Made by a program: the position numbers and the translations under genes. A stretch of 64,000 bases of DNA from Caulobacter sp. Root343 (lineage in GTDB: Bacteria; Pseudomonadota; Alphaproteobacteria; Caulobacterales; Caulobacteraceae): assembly GCF_001425745.1 (NCBI RefSeq), contig NZ_LMDF01000005.1, forward strand, positions 680,472 through 744,471, written 5' to 3'. Positions 44,094-54,801 of this stretch are shown piece after piece. How positions within the stretch are numbered: position 1 is the stretch's first letter; each line of letters starts with the position of its first letter. The notes under the pieces are model-generated. The model did no database searches, was not told the origin of the DNA, and worked only from the letters and a program-made list of their open reading frames with translations.

Positions 44094-44205
44094 TCCCTCT
44101 CCCATAGGGAGAGGGGTAGGGGTGAGGGGTTACACCGGCTACCGATGTAACCCCTCACCTCCCACCGCTTCGCGGCGGGTCCCTCCTCTCCCTATGGGAG
44201 AGGGT
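44094..44205. repeat. Palindromic intergenic element, family E
   Basis: CTCCCTCTCCCATAGGGAGA on the left and CTCTCCCTATGGGAGAGGG on the right, with an internal palindrome GGGGTTACA...TGTAACCCC. It fills the ileS-lspA gap. Confidence 0.8.
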
Positions 44206-44212
44206 TCAGATT

Positions 44213-44737
44213 ATGAGCGGCGATAGAGTGACGACACCCTTGAACATCACCCGCCTCGGCTGGACCGCCTACGCCGTCGCCGCCGCCACGCTGGTCCTGG
44301 ACCAGATCTCCAAGCTCTGGGCCTTGGGCCTGCTCGGCCGCGAGCAGGGCGGGTCCGTGCATGTGCTGGGTCCGCTGTACCTGACCATGGTCCATAACTA
44401 CGGCATGAGCTTCGGCCTGCTGAAGGACAGCGACTGGGGCCGCTGGCTGCTGATCGGCTTTTCGATCCTGGTGGTCGTCGGCCTGGCCTTCTGGGCGCGG
44501 CAATCGACCAAGCTGCTGCCCGCGCTGGGGATCGGCATGATCATCGGCGCGGCGATCGGCAACAATCTGATCGACCGAGTGATGTACGGCTACGTCGTCG
44601 ACTTCATCGACGTCTCGCGCCTGCATTTCCCCTGGGTGTTCAACGTCGCCGACTCCGGAATCAACATCGGCGTGGCCCTGCTGCTGATCGACAGCTTCCT
44701 CTACGGCGAGAAGAAACTGGCCGAGCAGGCCGAGTAA
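44213..44737 (+). CDS. lspA: Lipoprotein signal peptidase (signal peptidase II)
   Basis: 174 residues with four hydrophobic helices. The aspartyl-protease dyad is visible: NNLIDRVMYGYVVDFIDVS (first Asp) and FNVADSGINIGV (second Asp). It cleaves the signal peptide of prolipoproteins after diacylglyceryl transfer, in the inner membrane. ATG 44213. The next gene encodes a lipoprotein, a typical substrate. Confidence 0.97.
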   Translation: MSGDRVTTPLNITRLGWTAYAVAAATLVLDQISKLWALGLLGREQGGSVHVLGPLYLTMVHNYGMSFGLLKDSDWGRWLLIGFSILVVVGLAFWARQSTKLLPALGIGMIIGAAIGNNLIDRVMYGYVVDFIDVSRLHFPWVFNVADSGINIGVALLLIDSFLYGEKKLAEQAE

Positions 44738-44846
44738 AATGGGCCGAATGACGCCGCAATCGCGTGGGAGATTGGCGCCCGCGCGATGATGTCGTATCGA
44801 GAGCGTCCGAAATTTGGGCCGGGGGTCGGCCGTGGAGCATGGTTTG

Positions 44847-45419
44847 ATGAGTTTCAATCGGGTCGCGACCGTGAGCGCCCTGACCGCCGTGGCCGTGATC
44901 GGCTTGGCCGGCTGCACCTCCACCCAGAAAGCCCTGGGCATGAGCAAGGTGGTCCCCGACGAATTCCGCGTGGTGAGCAAGGCTCCTCTGGCCGTGCCGC
45001 CGGACTACGCCCTGCGCCCGCCGGCGCCCGGCGAGCCGCGTCCGCAGGAGCTGCAGCCGGAAAGCGCGGCCCGCGCCGCCCTGATCGGCCAGAGCAACGC
45101 CGCCGGCCGTTCGGAAGGCGAGAAGCTGCTGGTCTCGCGCGCCGGCTCCGACAAGGCCGATCCGCTGATCCGCTTCGTCGTCGATGACGAGAACGGCGAC
45201 CTGGCCCACAAGGACGAGAGCTTCGCCAGCAAGGTGATGTTCTGGAAGAAGGGCCAGCCCAAGGCCGCCAATGTCGCCACCGCCGCCGAATCCGGCGCCA
45301 ACGCCCCGGTGGAGGTCGACGCCGCCGCCGAGGAGGCTCGCCTGAAGAAGCTGGTCGGCTCGGGCGGCGTGGTCATCAGCCGCGAGAAGAAGACCGGCAT
45401 CAAGCTGCCGGGCCTGTAG
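44847..45419 (+). CDS. DUF3035 lipoprotein
   Basis: 190 residues. The signal peptide ends in the lipobox LAGC (about position 24), so it is lipidated and processed by the adjacent LspA. The conserved core is KALGMSKVVPDEFRVVSKAP, LAVPPDYALRPPAPGEPRPQ and SGGVVISREKKTGIKLPGL at the end. DUF3035 proteins often follow lspA in alphaproteobacteria; their function is unclear, perhaps in outer-membrane biogenesis (inference). ATG 44847 is favoured over an upstream in-frame codon because it gives a proper signal peptide. Confidence 0.88.
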   Translation: MSFNRVATVSALTAVAVIGLAGCTSTQKALGMSKVVPDEFRVVSKAPLAVPPDYALRPPAPGEPRPQELQPESAARAALIGQSNAAGRSEGEKLLVSRAGSDKADPLIRFVVDDENGDLAHKDESFASKVMFWKKGQPKAANVATAAESGANAPVEVDAAAEEARLKKLVGSGGVVISREKKTGIKLPGL

Positions 45420-45440
45420 GCTCAGCCCACCGAGAATCGA

Positions 45441-45475
45441 ACGGCCCGGGACCTAGCGGTTCCGGGCCGTTTTTC
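45441..45475 (+). terminator. Intrinsic terminator after the lspA-lipoprotein operon
   Basis: ACGGCCCGG pairs with CCGGGCCGT; TTTTT follows immediately. Confidence 0.88.
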
Positions 45476-45519
45476 GTTTCGGGGGCGGCCCCTCGGAACG
45501 CCCGGGTCGCACACGAAGC

Positions 45520-45546
45520 CCCTCTCTCTATAAGAGAGGGATTTTT
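45520..45546 (+). terminator. Second hairpin terminator
   Basis: CCCTCTCT pairs with AGAGAGGG over CTATA, and ATTTTT follows. It may back up the previous terminator, or insulate the convergent TraB-like gene. Confidence 0.7.
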
Positions 45547-45554
45547 GGCGACCT

Positions 45555-46502
45555 CTACCCGTCCCCCGGCGTGCGCACCGTGATCCCCCGCGCCCGCAGC
45601 TTGTCCAGCACCCCGCCTTCGGCCACCAGGCCGCGCATCGGAAAGACGGCGATCGCGTGGCCAGGGGTCTTGAGCAGCTCGGCCAGGGTCCCGACCTCGT
45701 CGTCGACCGACTGGCGCTTGGCGTCGGCCACGCCGGGCAGCAGCAGCTCGCAGCGCTCGTCGCTGCGCGGACCGGCCAGGGCGGCCTTCACTCGCCCCTG
45801 GGCCCAGGCCTCGGCCGCCAGGCGGGGCGCGGCGGGGCCGGCCTCGACCGTGTCGAGCGTCTCGGCCAGGCAGACCAGGCCCGCCTCTTCGGTGTGGTCG
45901 CGGACCAGGGCCTTGAGCATCGGCATGGCCTTGTGGACCTGGGCCGGTCGAGGCTTGGCCTTGTGCTTGCGCGCCAGGGCCTTGATCGTCTTCTCCGGCT
46001 CCATCCCCTGCAGCTCGGCCTTGTGGTCCGCCTTGCTATCCAGCTGCAGGGCGACAATCAGCGGCTTCCAGTCTTTCCAGCCGTCGGGGTCCTTGGGGTC
46101 GGCCGCCGCCCAGGCGCGCCGCAAGCGGGCGGCCAAGGCCGGCGAGCGCTGGACCCAGCCGTCGTCGCCCTTCAGTCGCTTGCGCAACTTCAGCAGGCCC
46201 GGAAGGTCCGTCAGCCCCGCGCGCCACTCCGACGGCGTGATCACCGCGAAGGCGCCGTCCAGGCGGTGTTCCAGCACCGACTTGTCCCACGCCAGGCCCT
46301 TGGGCAAGGCGTTCGGCGTCCCCAGGACATAGATCGTGGTGTCGGCGTCGGTGACGCGCCACCAGGCCGGGCCGGGCAGCTTGGCGCTGACCACCAGGGC
46401 CTCGACCACATTGGCCTGCGGATCGTCGATGACCTGGGCGCGCGCGCCGCCAGCCATGACGGCGGCGACGGCCAGGGCCAGGCCGGTCAGTTTCAAATGC
46501 AT
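45555..46502 (-). CDS. TraB/GumN-like secreted protein, catalytic histidines missing
   Basis: 315 residues with a signal peptide (about 1-22, ending GGARAQ). PAWWRVTDADTTIYVLGT is the conserved TraB/GumN start, but the usual GTxH metal-binding motif reads GTPNALPKG; the second GxGH motif near the C-terminus reads FPMRGLVAEGGVLDKLRA. Both catalytic histidines of the TraB/Tiki-type metalloproteases are therefore absent and a pseudoenzyme is likely. It is the downstream member of a tandem pair with 46557. ATG 46502 has GGGGAA upstream. Confidence 0.8.
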   Translation of the reverse strand: MHLKLTGLALAVAAVMAGGARAQVIDDPQANVVEALVVSAKLPGPAWWRVTDADTTIYVLGTPNALPKGLAWDKSVLEHRLDGAFAVITPSEWRAGLTDLPGLLKLRKRLKGDDGWVQRSPALAARLRRAWAAADPKDPDGWKDWKPLIVALQLDSKADHKAELQGMEPEKTIKALARKHKAKPRPAQVHKAMPMLKALVRDHTEEAGLVCLAETLDTVEAGPAAPRLAAEAWAQGRVKAALAGPRSDERCELLLPGVADAKRQSVDDEVGTLAELLKTPGHAIAVFPMRGLVAEGGVLDKLRARGITVRTPGDG

Positions 46503-46556
46503 GGTGTTCCCCGATGTCGCCGGACCTTGGTGGGTCACCGCGGCGAAAGCTTGGCC

Positions 46557-47561
46557 TTATTCAGGCGCTGTCACGGTGAAGCCCTTGGCGCGCAGGCGAT
46601 CCAGCACCCCGCCCTGGGTCAGCAGCGAGCGCAGCTCGATGACGGCCACGCTCTTGCCGGGCTTCTTCAGGGCCGAGGTGATCGCGCCGACGGCGTCGTC
46701 CTGACCGTCCTTGAACTGGCGGGCGATCCAGGGCGTGGAGGCCAGGCACCGCTGATAGCCGCGCTCGGCCGAGACCACCTCGCGCACCTGGCCCTCGGCC
46801 CACTGCTCGGCGGTTTCACGGACGGTGGCCAGGCCGTTCTCGGCCTGCTTGAGGCCCGCGTCCAGGCACAGTTCCTGTAACGGTTGGGGGGCTTCGGCCA
46901 GCGACTTGACCATGCCGATCAGGTCGTAGTCATCCAGCTTCTTGACCCGAGGCTGGACGGCGATGTCCTTGCTCTTGGCCAGGTCGCGAAAGCGGTCGGT
47001 GAACTTCCCGACGGTGATCGAGACGCCGTCGCCCCCCCGGCTGTTGGCGACGATGAAGCCCGCCAGCGCCGGTTTGAACTTGTCGAACTCGTCGGCCCGC
47101 TTGCCCCGGGCCTTCAACTGCTTCTCCAGCCGCGCGCGCAGATCTGGCGGCAGGGTCTCGCGCATCGGCTGGCCCGTCATGAACTGCTTGCCGCGCCCGG
47201 GGATCAGGGCCAGCAGGCTGAGGATCCGGACCTCGGGCTGCTGGCCGATGATCAGCACATTGGCCCCGTTCAGCCGGCGACGCAGCACCGAGTCGTCGAA
47301 ATCCAGCTTGTCCGGCGTGAAGGCCGGGATGCCCATCACATAGACCGTGGTGTCGCCGTCGGTGACCTTCCACCAGGCCGGACCGGGCAGACGGGCGTTG
47401 ACGATCAGCTCCTCGACCAGGTTGGCCTGGCTGTCGACCGGCGTCAGGTCCACGGGCTTGCTCTGGTAAATCGAGACCTCGTTCTTCGCTTGGGCCAGGG
47501 CCGAGCCTCCGCACATCAATGAAAGCGCCAGGCCGGCGGCGGCGAAACGGGTCAGGATCAC
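46557..47561 (-). CDS. TraB/GumN-like secreted protein, paralogue, catalytic histidines missing
   Basis: 334 residues; a signal peptide (about 1-23, ending GGSALAQ). LPGPAWWKVTDGDTTVYVMG aligns with the neighbour, and the first GxxH motif is here GIPAFTPDK; the C-terminal motif is VIELRSLLTQGGVLDRLRA. As in its paralogue both catalytic His are lost. GTG 47561 has a GAGGAAG site 7 bases upstream. It is divergent from mutL and 54 bases upstream of its paralogue: a tandem duplication with clear divergence. Confidence 0.8.
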   Translation of the reverse strand: MILTRFAAAGLALSLMCGGSALAQAKNEVSIYQSKPVDLTPVDSQANLVEELIVNARLPGPAWWKVTDGDTTVYVMGIPAFTPDKLDFDDSVLRRRLNGANVLIIGQQPEVRILSLLALIPGRGKQFMTGQPMRETLPPDLRARLEKQLKARGKRADEFDKFKPALAGFIVANSRGGDGVSITVGKFTDRFRDLAKSKDIAVQPRVKKLDDYDLIGMVKSLAEAPQPLQELCLDAGLKQAENGLATVRETAEQWAEGQVREVVSAERGYQRCLASTPWIARQFKDGQDDAVGAITSALKKPGKSVAVIELRSLLTQGGVLDRLRAKGFTVTAPE

Positions 47562-47716
47562 TATCTGTCTTCCTCGAACGGCGGCGGAATCGATCTAGAA
47601 TGGTCGATCTCCTTCCTCGTTGGCCGATCGCGGTTCGCTCGGCAACTTAAGGAGTTGCAATGCTTGGCCTCGCCTCCCTCAGGAGACGGGCCGGCCTGCC
47701 TTGTGAAAGTCCGCCG

Positions 47717-49618
47717 ATGCCCATCCGTCGCCTGCCGCCCGAGACCGTCAACCGCATCGCCGCCGGCGAGGTGGTCGAGCGCCCGGCCAGCGCCATCAAG
47801 GAACTGGTCGACAACGCCATCGACGCGGGCGCGACGCGGATCGAGGTCGAGGCGCATGGCGGCGGCCTGACCCGCATCCTGGTGGCCGACGACGGCTGCG
47901 GTCTGTCGGCCGACGAACTGCCGGTTGCCATCGAGCGCCACGCCACCTCCAAGCTGGCCCCGGACGCGGACGGCCTGTGGGACCTGCTGCGCATCCACAC
48001 CATGGGTTTCCGGGGCGAGGCCCTGCCGTCGATCGGCTCGGTGGCGCGGCTGACCATCAGCTCGCGGGCCAAGGGCGCCAGCGACGCCCATTCGATCCTG
48101 GTCGAGGGCGGCCAGGTCGGCGACATCGCCCCCGCCGCCTTCCCCGGCCCGCACGGGGCGCGGATCGAGGTGCGCGACCTGTTCTACGCCACCCCCGCCC
48201 GCCTGAAGTTCATGAAGTCCGAGCGGGCCGAGGCCTTGGCGATCACCGAGGAGATCAAGCGCCAGGCCATGGCCAACGAGAGCGTCGGCTTCTCGCTAGA
48301 CATCGACGGCCGCCGAGTGCTGCGCCTGCCGCCGGAGCATCCGGGTCCGCAAGGTCGCCTTGCCCGCCTGTCGGCCGTGCTGGGCCGCGACTTCCAGGAC
48401 AACGCCATCGAGATCGACCAGGTCCGCGACGGCGTGCGGCTGTCGGGCTTCGCGGGGCTGCCGACCTACAACCGCGGCAACGCCGCCCACCAGTACCTGT
48501 TCGTCAACGGCCGGCCGGTGCGCGACCGCCTGCTGCAAGGCGCCCTGCGCGCGGCCTATGCCGACTTTCTGGCGCGGGACCGCCATCCGACGGCGGCGCT
48601 GTACGTCACGCTCGACACCGCCGAGGTCGACGTCAACGTCCACCCGGCCAAGGCCGAGGTGCGGTTCCGCGATCCGGCCCTGGTGCGCGGCCTGATCGTC
48701 GGGGCGCTGCGCCACGCCCTGGCCGGCGCTGGCCACCGCGCCTCGACCACCGTCGCCGCCCAGGCCCTGGACAGCATCCGCGCCCAGCAGAGCCCGTTCC
48801 CGGGTTACCAACCGGGCCCCTCCCCCGCCGGCTTCTCGGCCTGGCGCGAGGGCGGCTGGACCCCGCCGACCCAGCGGGCGATGGACCTGCCGGGCCTGTC
48901 GGACGTGTCGGCCCGTGTCGAACCCAGCTATGGGGGCGAGCTGGCCGAGGTGGTGCGCGAGGCCTACGCGAACATCGCGTTCGAGGATCGTCCGACGGCG
49001 GACTATCCATCGGCGACCGCCCCTTTCGACCCCGTCGACTTCCCGCTGGGGGCGGCCCGGGCCCAGGTGCACGAGACCTACATCGTCGCCCAGACTCGCG
49101 ACGGCATGGTCATTGTCGACCAGCACGCCGCCCACGAGCGCCTGGTCTATGAGCGTATGAAAGGCGAGATGGCGGGCGGCGGCGTGTCCCGCCAGACCCT
49201 GCTGCTGCCCGAGGTGGTCGACCTGGATCCCGCCGAGGCCGAGCGCGTCGTCGCCCGCGCCGACGAGCTGGCCAGCCTGGGCCTGGTCATCGAGAGCTTC
49301 GGCCCCGGCGCGGTGCTGGTGCGCGAGACCCCGGCCCTGCTGGGCAAGACCGACGCTGCCGCTCTGGTCCGCGACATCGCCGACGATCTGGCCGAGAACG
49401 GCCAAGCCCTGGCCCTGAAGGAACGGCTGGAGGAGGTCTGCTCGACCATGGCCTGCCACGGCAGCGTCCGCGCCGGCCGCCGCCTGAACGGCGCCGAGAT
49501 GAACGCCCTGCTCCGCGAGATGGAGGCCACGCCCCATTCAGGCCAGTGCAACCACGGCCGGCCGACCTATGTCGAACTGAAGCTGGCCGATATCGAGAAG
49601 CTGTTCGGGCGACGGTAG
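47717..49618 (+). CDS. mutL: DNA mismatch repair protein MutL
   Basis: 633 residues. The GHKL ATPase domain has [29 protein letters not shown] and [19 protein letters not shown]; the C-terminal dimerisation domain carries [19 protein letters not shown] and [20 protein letters not shown]. It couples MutS mismatch recognition to downstream repair. ATG 47717 matches the conserved [14 protein letters not shown] start. A better ribosome-binding site (AAGGAG at 47649) precedes an in-frame ATG at 47660 that would add 19 residues. It is divergent from the TraB-like pair. Confidence 0.97.
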   Translation: MPIRRLPPETVNRIAAGEVVERPASAIKELVDNAIDAGATRIEVEAHGGGLTRILVADDGCGLSADELPVAIERHATSKLAPDADGLWDLLRIHTMGFRGEALPSIGSVARLTISSRAKGASDAHSILVEGGQVGDIAPAAFPGPHGARIEVRDLFYATPARLKFMKSERAEALAITEEIKRQAMANESVGFSLDIDGRRVLRLPPEHPGPQGRLARLSAVLGRDFQDNAIEIDQVRDGVRLSGFAGLPTYNRGNAAHQYLFVNGRPVRDRLLQGALRAAYADFLARDRHPTAALYVTLDTAEVDVNVHPAKAEVRFRDPALVRGLIVGALRHALAGAGHRASTTVAAQALDSIRAQQSPFPGYQPGPSPAGFSAWREGGWTPPTQRAMDLPGLSDVSARVEPSYGGELAEVVREAYANIAFEDRPTADYPSATAPFDPVDFPLGAARAQVHETYIVAQTRDGMVIVDQHAAHERLVYERMKGEMAGGGVSRQTLLLPEVVDLDPAEAERVVARADELASLGLVIESFGPGAVLVRETPALLGKTDAAALVRDIADDLAENGQALALKERLEEVCSTMACHGSVRAGRRLNGAEMNALLREMEATPHSGQCNHGRPTYVELKLADIEKLFGRR

Positions 49619-49622
49619 ATAT

Positions 49623-49736
49623 CCTCCCCCGCGATGCGGGGGAGGTGGCCCGGAGGGCCGGAGGGGGCCATCTGGACGCACGCCGCGTTAGCCCCCTCAG
49701 TCGCTCCGCGACAGCTCCCCCGCAGCGCGGGGGAGC
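49623..49736. repeat. Palindromic intergenic element, family F
   Basis: CCTCCCCCGCGATGCGGGGG on the left and CTCCCCCGCAGCGCGGGGGA on the right with CCGGAGGGGGCC and GCCCCCTCAG between them. Confidence 0.8.
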
Positions 49737-49781
49737 ATCTTTGGCTCCCAGGCGTTCGCCTCCAAATCTGGAGGTCTCGCC

Positions 49782-50192
49782 ATGGAAATCCACCGCGGTC
49801 GCCTGATCGACCACATCCAGCTTCGCGCTAGGGATCTGGAGACGACCAAGCGCTTCTATCGCGCGGTGCTGGCGGTGCTGGACGTCCCGGTCAACGAGGA
49901 CGGCGCCCACCTGGACGCCGACGAGATCTGGATCGACGAAGGCGAACCGGCCACCCACATCCACCTGGCCTTCCAGGCCAAGGATCAGGAAACCGTGAGG
50001 CGGTTCCATGCGGCGGGTCTGGCCGCCGGCGGCCGCGACAACGGCGGGCCGGGCGAGCGGCCCTATCACCCCGGCTACTATGCCGCGTTTTTGTGGGATC
50101 CGGACGGCAACAACATCGAGGCCGTCTATCACGGGCCCAGCGAGCGCTCGGCCGACAGCGTGGTCTTCAGCTTCGAGATGCCGAAGGGCTAG
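49782..50192 (+). CDS. VOC family protein (glyoxalase/bleomycin-resistance fold)
   Basis: 136 residues. IDHIQLRARDLETTKRFYRA is the first beta-alpha-beta unit; HIHLAFQAKDQETVRRFHAA and AFLWDPDGNNIEAVYHGPSE the second; His and Glu in these positions are metal ligands in the superfamily. A GGAGG site precedes ATG 49782. The substrate is unknown. A second VOC gene lies at 54802. Confidence 0.9.
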   Translation: MEIHRGRLIDHIQLRARDLETTKRFYRAVLAVLDVPVNEDGAHLDADEIWIDEGEPATHIHLAFQAKDQETVRRFHAAGLAAGGRDNGGPGERPYHPGYYAAFLWDPDGNNIEAVYHGPSERSADSVVFSFEMPKG

Positions 50193-50198
50193 CGCCCC

Positions 50199-51521
50199 TT
50201 AGGCCGCGCTTTGGGCCAGGGCCAGCGGCGCGCCCTCGGCGGCGGCGACCGGCTTGTCCATCAGGTCGGTCACGGCAGGGCCCTGCACGCGGACGATGCC
50301 CCCGGCCCGGCAGGCCTCCAGCTCGACGGCCGAGCTCACATTGGCGATGGCCTGGGCCACGCCCTTGGCGGTGTAGCCGCCCTTGCGCTCGACGAACTTC
50401 AGGATCTGCTTCAGGCGGTCGTGCTCGGTCTCGCCGTTGAGGACGAGGGTGATGGTGTCGACCAGCTCGGGCGGCATGCCCTGGATCGGGAAGGTCGGGT
50501 CGGCGACCTGCACGTCCATCCGGGCGAAGCTGCCCTTCAGGAAGGCGCGCATCTGCTGCAGCATGCCGATCGAGGCTTCGCGCGGCGTGCAATAGATGGT
50601 CGCCGTCAAGCGGGGCTGATGGTCCAGCGGGTAGCGCGACAGCCGGCTCTTGTAGGCGTCCTGCGACGAGGGGGTGGTCAGATTCCAGAAGCCGAACGGC
50701 ACCTGGATCTCGCCGAACGGCGCCAGCTTCAGGGCCGCCTGCACGTCGGTCAGGGCGATCAGGTCGCGCTTGAGCAGCTTGGCGTCGTCCTCGGGCGGCG
50801 GTCCGATCAGGTCGGCCCGCATGCCCATCTTCGAGCCGACGAACGCGCCTTCGGCCAGATCGTAGATCCCCCACCAGCCGGTCTCGGCCGGCGGCGGCGG
50901 GGCCTCGACCTTGGCCGGAGCCTTGACCATGGCCGGACCCGGCGGCGGATCGGACTTGGCGTGGGCGATGATCGGCGGCGCCTCGGGCGCCGGAGCGGCG
51001 GGCTTCGCCGGCGGCGCGACAATCGGAGCGACGGAAACCGGCGCGGCGGGTTCGGCCGCCTTGGCCTTCTCGACGGCGTAGGCCGCGGCCTCCTCGCGGG
51101 TGGAGGGCATCGGCTCCACCGAGTCGGCGGTGATCATGTGAATCCGGCCGGGCTCGCCGGCATAGCCCTCGCCCGCCATCAGGCCGGCCAGTTCCTTCTG
51201 CGACAGCGCCGCGAAGTTCAGCACCGCCGACTCGTCGCCTTCGAAGGTCATCAAGGCGATCTGGCCGATGGGGCGGCCCGGGAACAGCACCTTTTCCAGC
51301 TCGCCCGCCAGGCCTTGCACCTCGGTCGGGTCCAGGTGCTCGACATTGTGGTCGGCCAGGACGAAGGCCAGGGGCGCGACGGCCCCGCACTTGCGCGGCG
51401 CGCGCCAGCGGGCCTTCAGGAACGCGTCCGCGACCCCCTGAGCCTTGTGCTTGGGGATATCCCCCGGCCGGCTCTCGCCGTCGGCGGTGAACAGGATGCG
51501 CAAGCAGGCGATGGCCGTCAT
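50199..51521 (-). CDS. Two-domain protein with Pro/Ala linker, unknown function
   Basis: 440 residues. N-terminal part (about 1-150) with IACLRILFTADGESRPGDIP and HMITADSVEPMPSTREEAAA; a linker (about 155-220) of Pro/Ala/Lys repeats such as APAPEAPPI and VEAPPPPAETG; and a C-terminal part (about 220-430) with AALKLAPFGEIQVPFGFWNL and TATIYCTPREASIGMLQQMR, loosely alternating strands and helices. There is no signal peptide or membrane segment. I do not recognise either domain. ATG 51521 lies after an in-frame TTG. Confidence 0.8.
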   Translation of the reverse strand: MTAIACLRILFTADGESRPGDIPKHKAQGVADAFLKARWRAPRKCGAVAPLAFVLADHNVEHLDPTEVQGLAGELEKVLFPGRPIGQIALMTFEGDESAVLNFAALSQKELAGLMAGEGYAGEPGRIHMITADSVEPMPSTREEAAAYAVEKAKAAEPAAPVSVAPIVAPPAKPAAPAPEAPPIIAHAKSDPPPGPAMVKAPAKVEAPPPPAETGWWGIYDLAEGAFVGSKMGMRADLIGPPPEDDAKLLKRDLIALTDVQAALKLAPFGEIQVPFGFWNLTTPSSQDAYKSRLSRYPLDHQPRLTATIYCTPREASIGMLQQMRAFLKGSFARMDVQVADPTFPIQGMPPELVDTITLVLNGETEHDRLKQILKFVERKGGYTAKGVAQAIANVSSAVELEACRAGGIVRVQGPAVTDLMDKPVAAAEGAPLALAQSAA

Positions 51522-51609
51522 GGGACCCAAACCTAGGGCCTCAAGATTGGAAAAGTCTTACAACCGACGAGATAACGGCGATTTATTTTCCAGGGCAGTC
51601 AAGCTTAGC

Positions 51610-52206
51610 TTAGACGAAGGTTTCGCTGAGCCGGAACTCCAGCCGCTCGCGGATCGCCGGCCAGTCGTAGTCGGTGATCGAGAACACGGCGGTGTCGCGC
51701 ACATGGCCGGTCCAGGTGACCTTGTGGCTGCGCAGCACGCCTTCCTTGCTGGCCCCCAGCTTCTCGACCGCGGCCTGGCTGCGGGCGTTGCGGACGTCGA
51801 CATTGAACTCGACGCGGATAGCCCCGGCCTTCTCGAAGGCGTGGGCCAGCATCAGGCGCTTGCTCTCCGGATTGACCGGACCCGAGCGCGCCTCGGGGTT
51901 CAGGAAGGTCGAGCCGATCTCCAGCCCGCCGTGCAGGCGTCGGATGTTGAGGTAGCTGGAGGTGCCGATCACCTGGCCGTCCGACAGGCGGCGGATGGCA
52001 TAGCCGACACGCTCGCCCCGGTCGGTCTCGCCCTGCAGCGCGCCCCAGAAGTCCTCGAAGCCCTCGCCGCAGCCGTTGACCGACATGATCTCCCAGCTGG
52101 CGGGATCGCAGTCGATGGCGGCCTTCAGTTCGTCGCGGTGGTCGACGGTGATCGGTTCGAGCCGCACGTAGCGGCCCTGCAGGATGTCGGCGGTCAGGTT
52201 CAGCAT
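51610..52206 (-). CDS. GNAT family acetyltransferase (RimJ/RimL-like)
   Basis: 198 residues. It starts with [20 protein letters not shown], typical of RimJ/RimL-type N-acetyltransferases; the acetyl-CoA region shows [20 protein letters not shown] and [20 protein letters not shown], and the C-terminus ends [19 protein letters not shown] 52206. It is divergent from the acyl-CoA dehydrogenase gene. The substrate cannot be told. Confidence 0.9.
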   Translation of the reverse strand: MLNLTADILQGRYVRLEPITVDHRDELKAAIDCDPASWEIMSVNGCGEGFEDFWGALQGETDRGERVGYAIRRLSDGQVIGTSSYLNIRRLHGGLEIGSTFLNPEARSGPVNPESKRLMLAHAFEKAGAIRVEFNVDVRNARSQAAVEKLGASKEGVLRSHKVTWTGHVRDTAVFSITDYDWPAIRERLEFRLSETFV

Positions 52207-52307
52207 GGCGGTGTTTTCCGTCAGGACGGGCGGCCTGACAACCCGGTTCTGCGCTTGGGACCACGCTGCGTGCTTGCCCCGCGCGTCAGGGCGGTCTACA
52301 ACCACTT

Positions 52308-52322
52308 CAAACAACTGTTTGA
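52308..52322. promoter_or_regulatory. Palindromic operator candidate upstream of acyl-CoA dehydrogenase
   Basis: CAAACA-AC-TGTTTG is a perfect 6-bp palindrome with a 2-base centre, 30 bases before the dehydrogenase ATG. Its right part, ACAACTGTTTGA (52311-52322), recurs exactly upstream of etfB at 10884-10895. Confidence 0.5.
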
Positions 52323-52351
52323 CACAACGAGAAGCGGGTAGAGGGAACGCC

Positions 52352-53656
<1,305 letters not shown>

Positions 53657-53667
53657 ACCACTACTGA

Positions 53668-53772
53668 CTTGCCCCCTCCGGGCCTGCGGCCCTCCTCCCC
53701 CGGAGGGGGAAGAAGGATCGTCGCGTCGTCTTCCCCCTCCGGGGGAGGAGCGCGAAGCGCGGAGGGGGCAAG
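53668..53772. repeat. Palindromic intergenic element, family C copy
   Basis: CTTGCCCCCTCCGGGCCTGC to CGGAGGGGGCAAG, nearly identical to the element at 40922. Confidence 0.85.
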
Positions 53773-53831
53773 CAGTCTGGGCCGCAAAATCCGGGCGGAC
53801 AGGCTCCCCGCCCCCGGCGATGATCGCCGTC

Positions 53832-54350
53832 ATGAGTCGTCCCGACCGCCTGATCCTGGACCGCGCGCCCTCGCCGATCGGCGAGCTGCTGATCGTCACC
53901 GACGAGCACGGCGCCCTGCGCGCCCTGGACTTCCACGACCATGAGCATCGGCTGGACCGTCTGCTGCGGACCCACTACCGGACGCTGCGGCCGGAGTCGG
54001 GCGCCGCGCCCGCCGCGATCCGCGAGGCCATGGCGGCCTATTTCGCCGGCGAATTCGCGGCCCTGCGCCGGATCGCCTGGGCGACCAACGGCACGGCCTT
54101 CCAGCACGCGGTGTGGACGGCGCTGACGGAAATTCCGGTTGGGGAGACGATCACCTATTCCGAACTGGCCCGCCGCGCCGGCCGCCCGGCCGCGATCCGC
54201 GCCGCCGGCCACGCCAACGGCTCCAATCCCCTCAGCATCGTCGCGCCCTGTCACCGGGTGATCGGCATGGATGGGTCGCTGACCGGCTATGGCGGCGGCG
54301 TCGAGCGCAAGCGCTGGCTGCTAGCCCACGAGGGCGCCCGGCCTCTTTAG
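53832..54350 (+). CDS. ogt: Methylated-DNA--protein-cysteine methyltransferase
   Basis: 172 residues. N-terminal ribonuclease-like domain, then TALTEIPVGETITYSELARR and IVAPCHRVIGMDGSLTGYGG with the acceptor Cys in PCHRV. It repairs O6-methylguanine by suicidal transfer. It has no Ada zinc domain, unlike the protein at 35055. ATG 53832 (or 53820) is the start. Its stop overlaps the convergent membrane protein by 4 bases. Confidence 0.94.
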   Translation: MSRPDRLILDRAPSPIGELLIVTDEHGALRALDFHDHEHRLDRLLRTHYRTLRPESGAAPAAIREAMAAYFAGEFAALRRIAWATNGTAFQHAVWTALTEIPVGETITYSELARRAGRPAAIRAAGHANGSNPLSIVAPCHRVIGMDGSLTGYGGGVERKRWLLAHEGARPL

Positions 54351-54772
54351 GCCAGGCCCACGCCGCGCAGCACCACCTTGCCGACCTGGAAGAACGGCAA
54401 GCTCAGGGTGATCCCGATCAGGGCGTTGAAGATCATCGCGCCGCTGTTGTAGCGCCCCGCCTGGTCGTCCAGGGCCGCCGACAGCGCCCGGCCCGCCGCC
54501 GCGCCCAGCCAGGCGACCGCCAGGGCCAGGGCCATGGCCGCGCCGATCCGCGGCTGGTAGCCGAGATACAGCGCCGCCACCCCGTGCGAGGCGATCAGCA
54601 CGCCGCCCAGGGCCCGTCCTTCGGCGAACAGCGGCGGCTTGGGGGTGTCCTCGTCGGCCAGACCGGCCAGGCCCAGCATGGTCTGCGGCCGGGCCAGGAT
54701 CATGCCGCCCAGCGTCCCGCCGATCACGCAGGCCAGGACCGCCAGGAACAGCGACAGGACGTAACTCGACAT
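54347..54772 (-). CDS. Four-helix inner-membrane protein, unknown function
   Basis: 141 residues with four hydrophobic segments (about 5-27, 53-72, 77-97, 112-135) and short polar loops (ARPQTMLGLAGLADEDTPKP). There is no signal or catalytic motif. It lies 30 bases downstream of the VOC gene on the same strand, probably in one transcript. I do not recognise the family. Confidence 0.8.
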   Translation of the reverse strand: MSSYVLSLFLAVLACVIGGTLGGMILARPQTMLGLAGLADEDTPKPPLFAEGRALGGVLIASHGVAALYLGYQPRIGAAMALALAVAWLGAAAGRALSAALDDQAGRYNSGAMIFNALIGITLSLPFFQVGKVVLRGVGLA

Positions 54773-54801
54773 GCGGCAGGGGCTCCCCTTGTGGACCAGC
54801 T

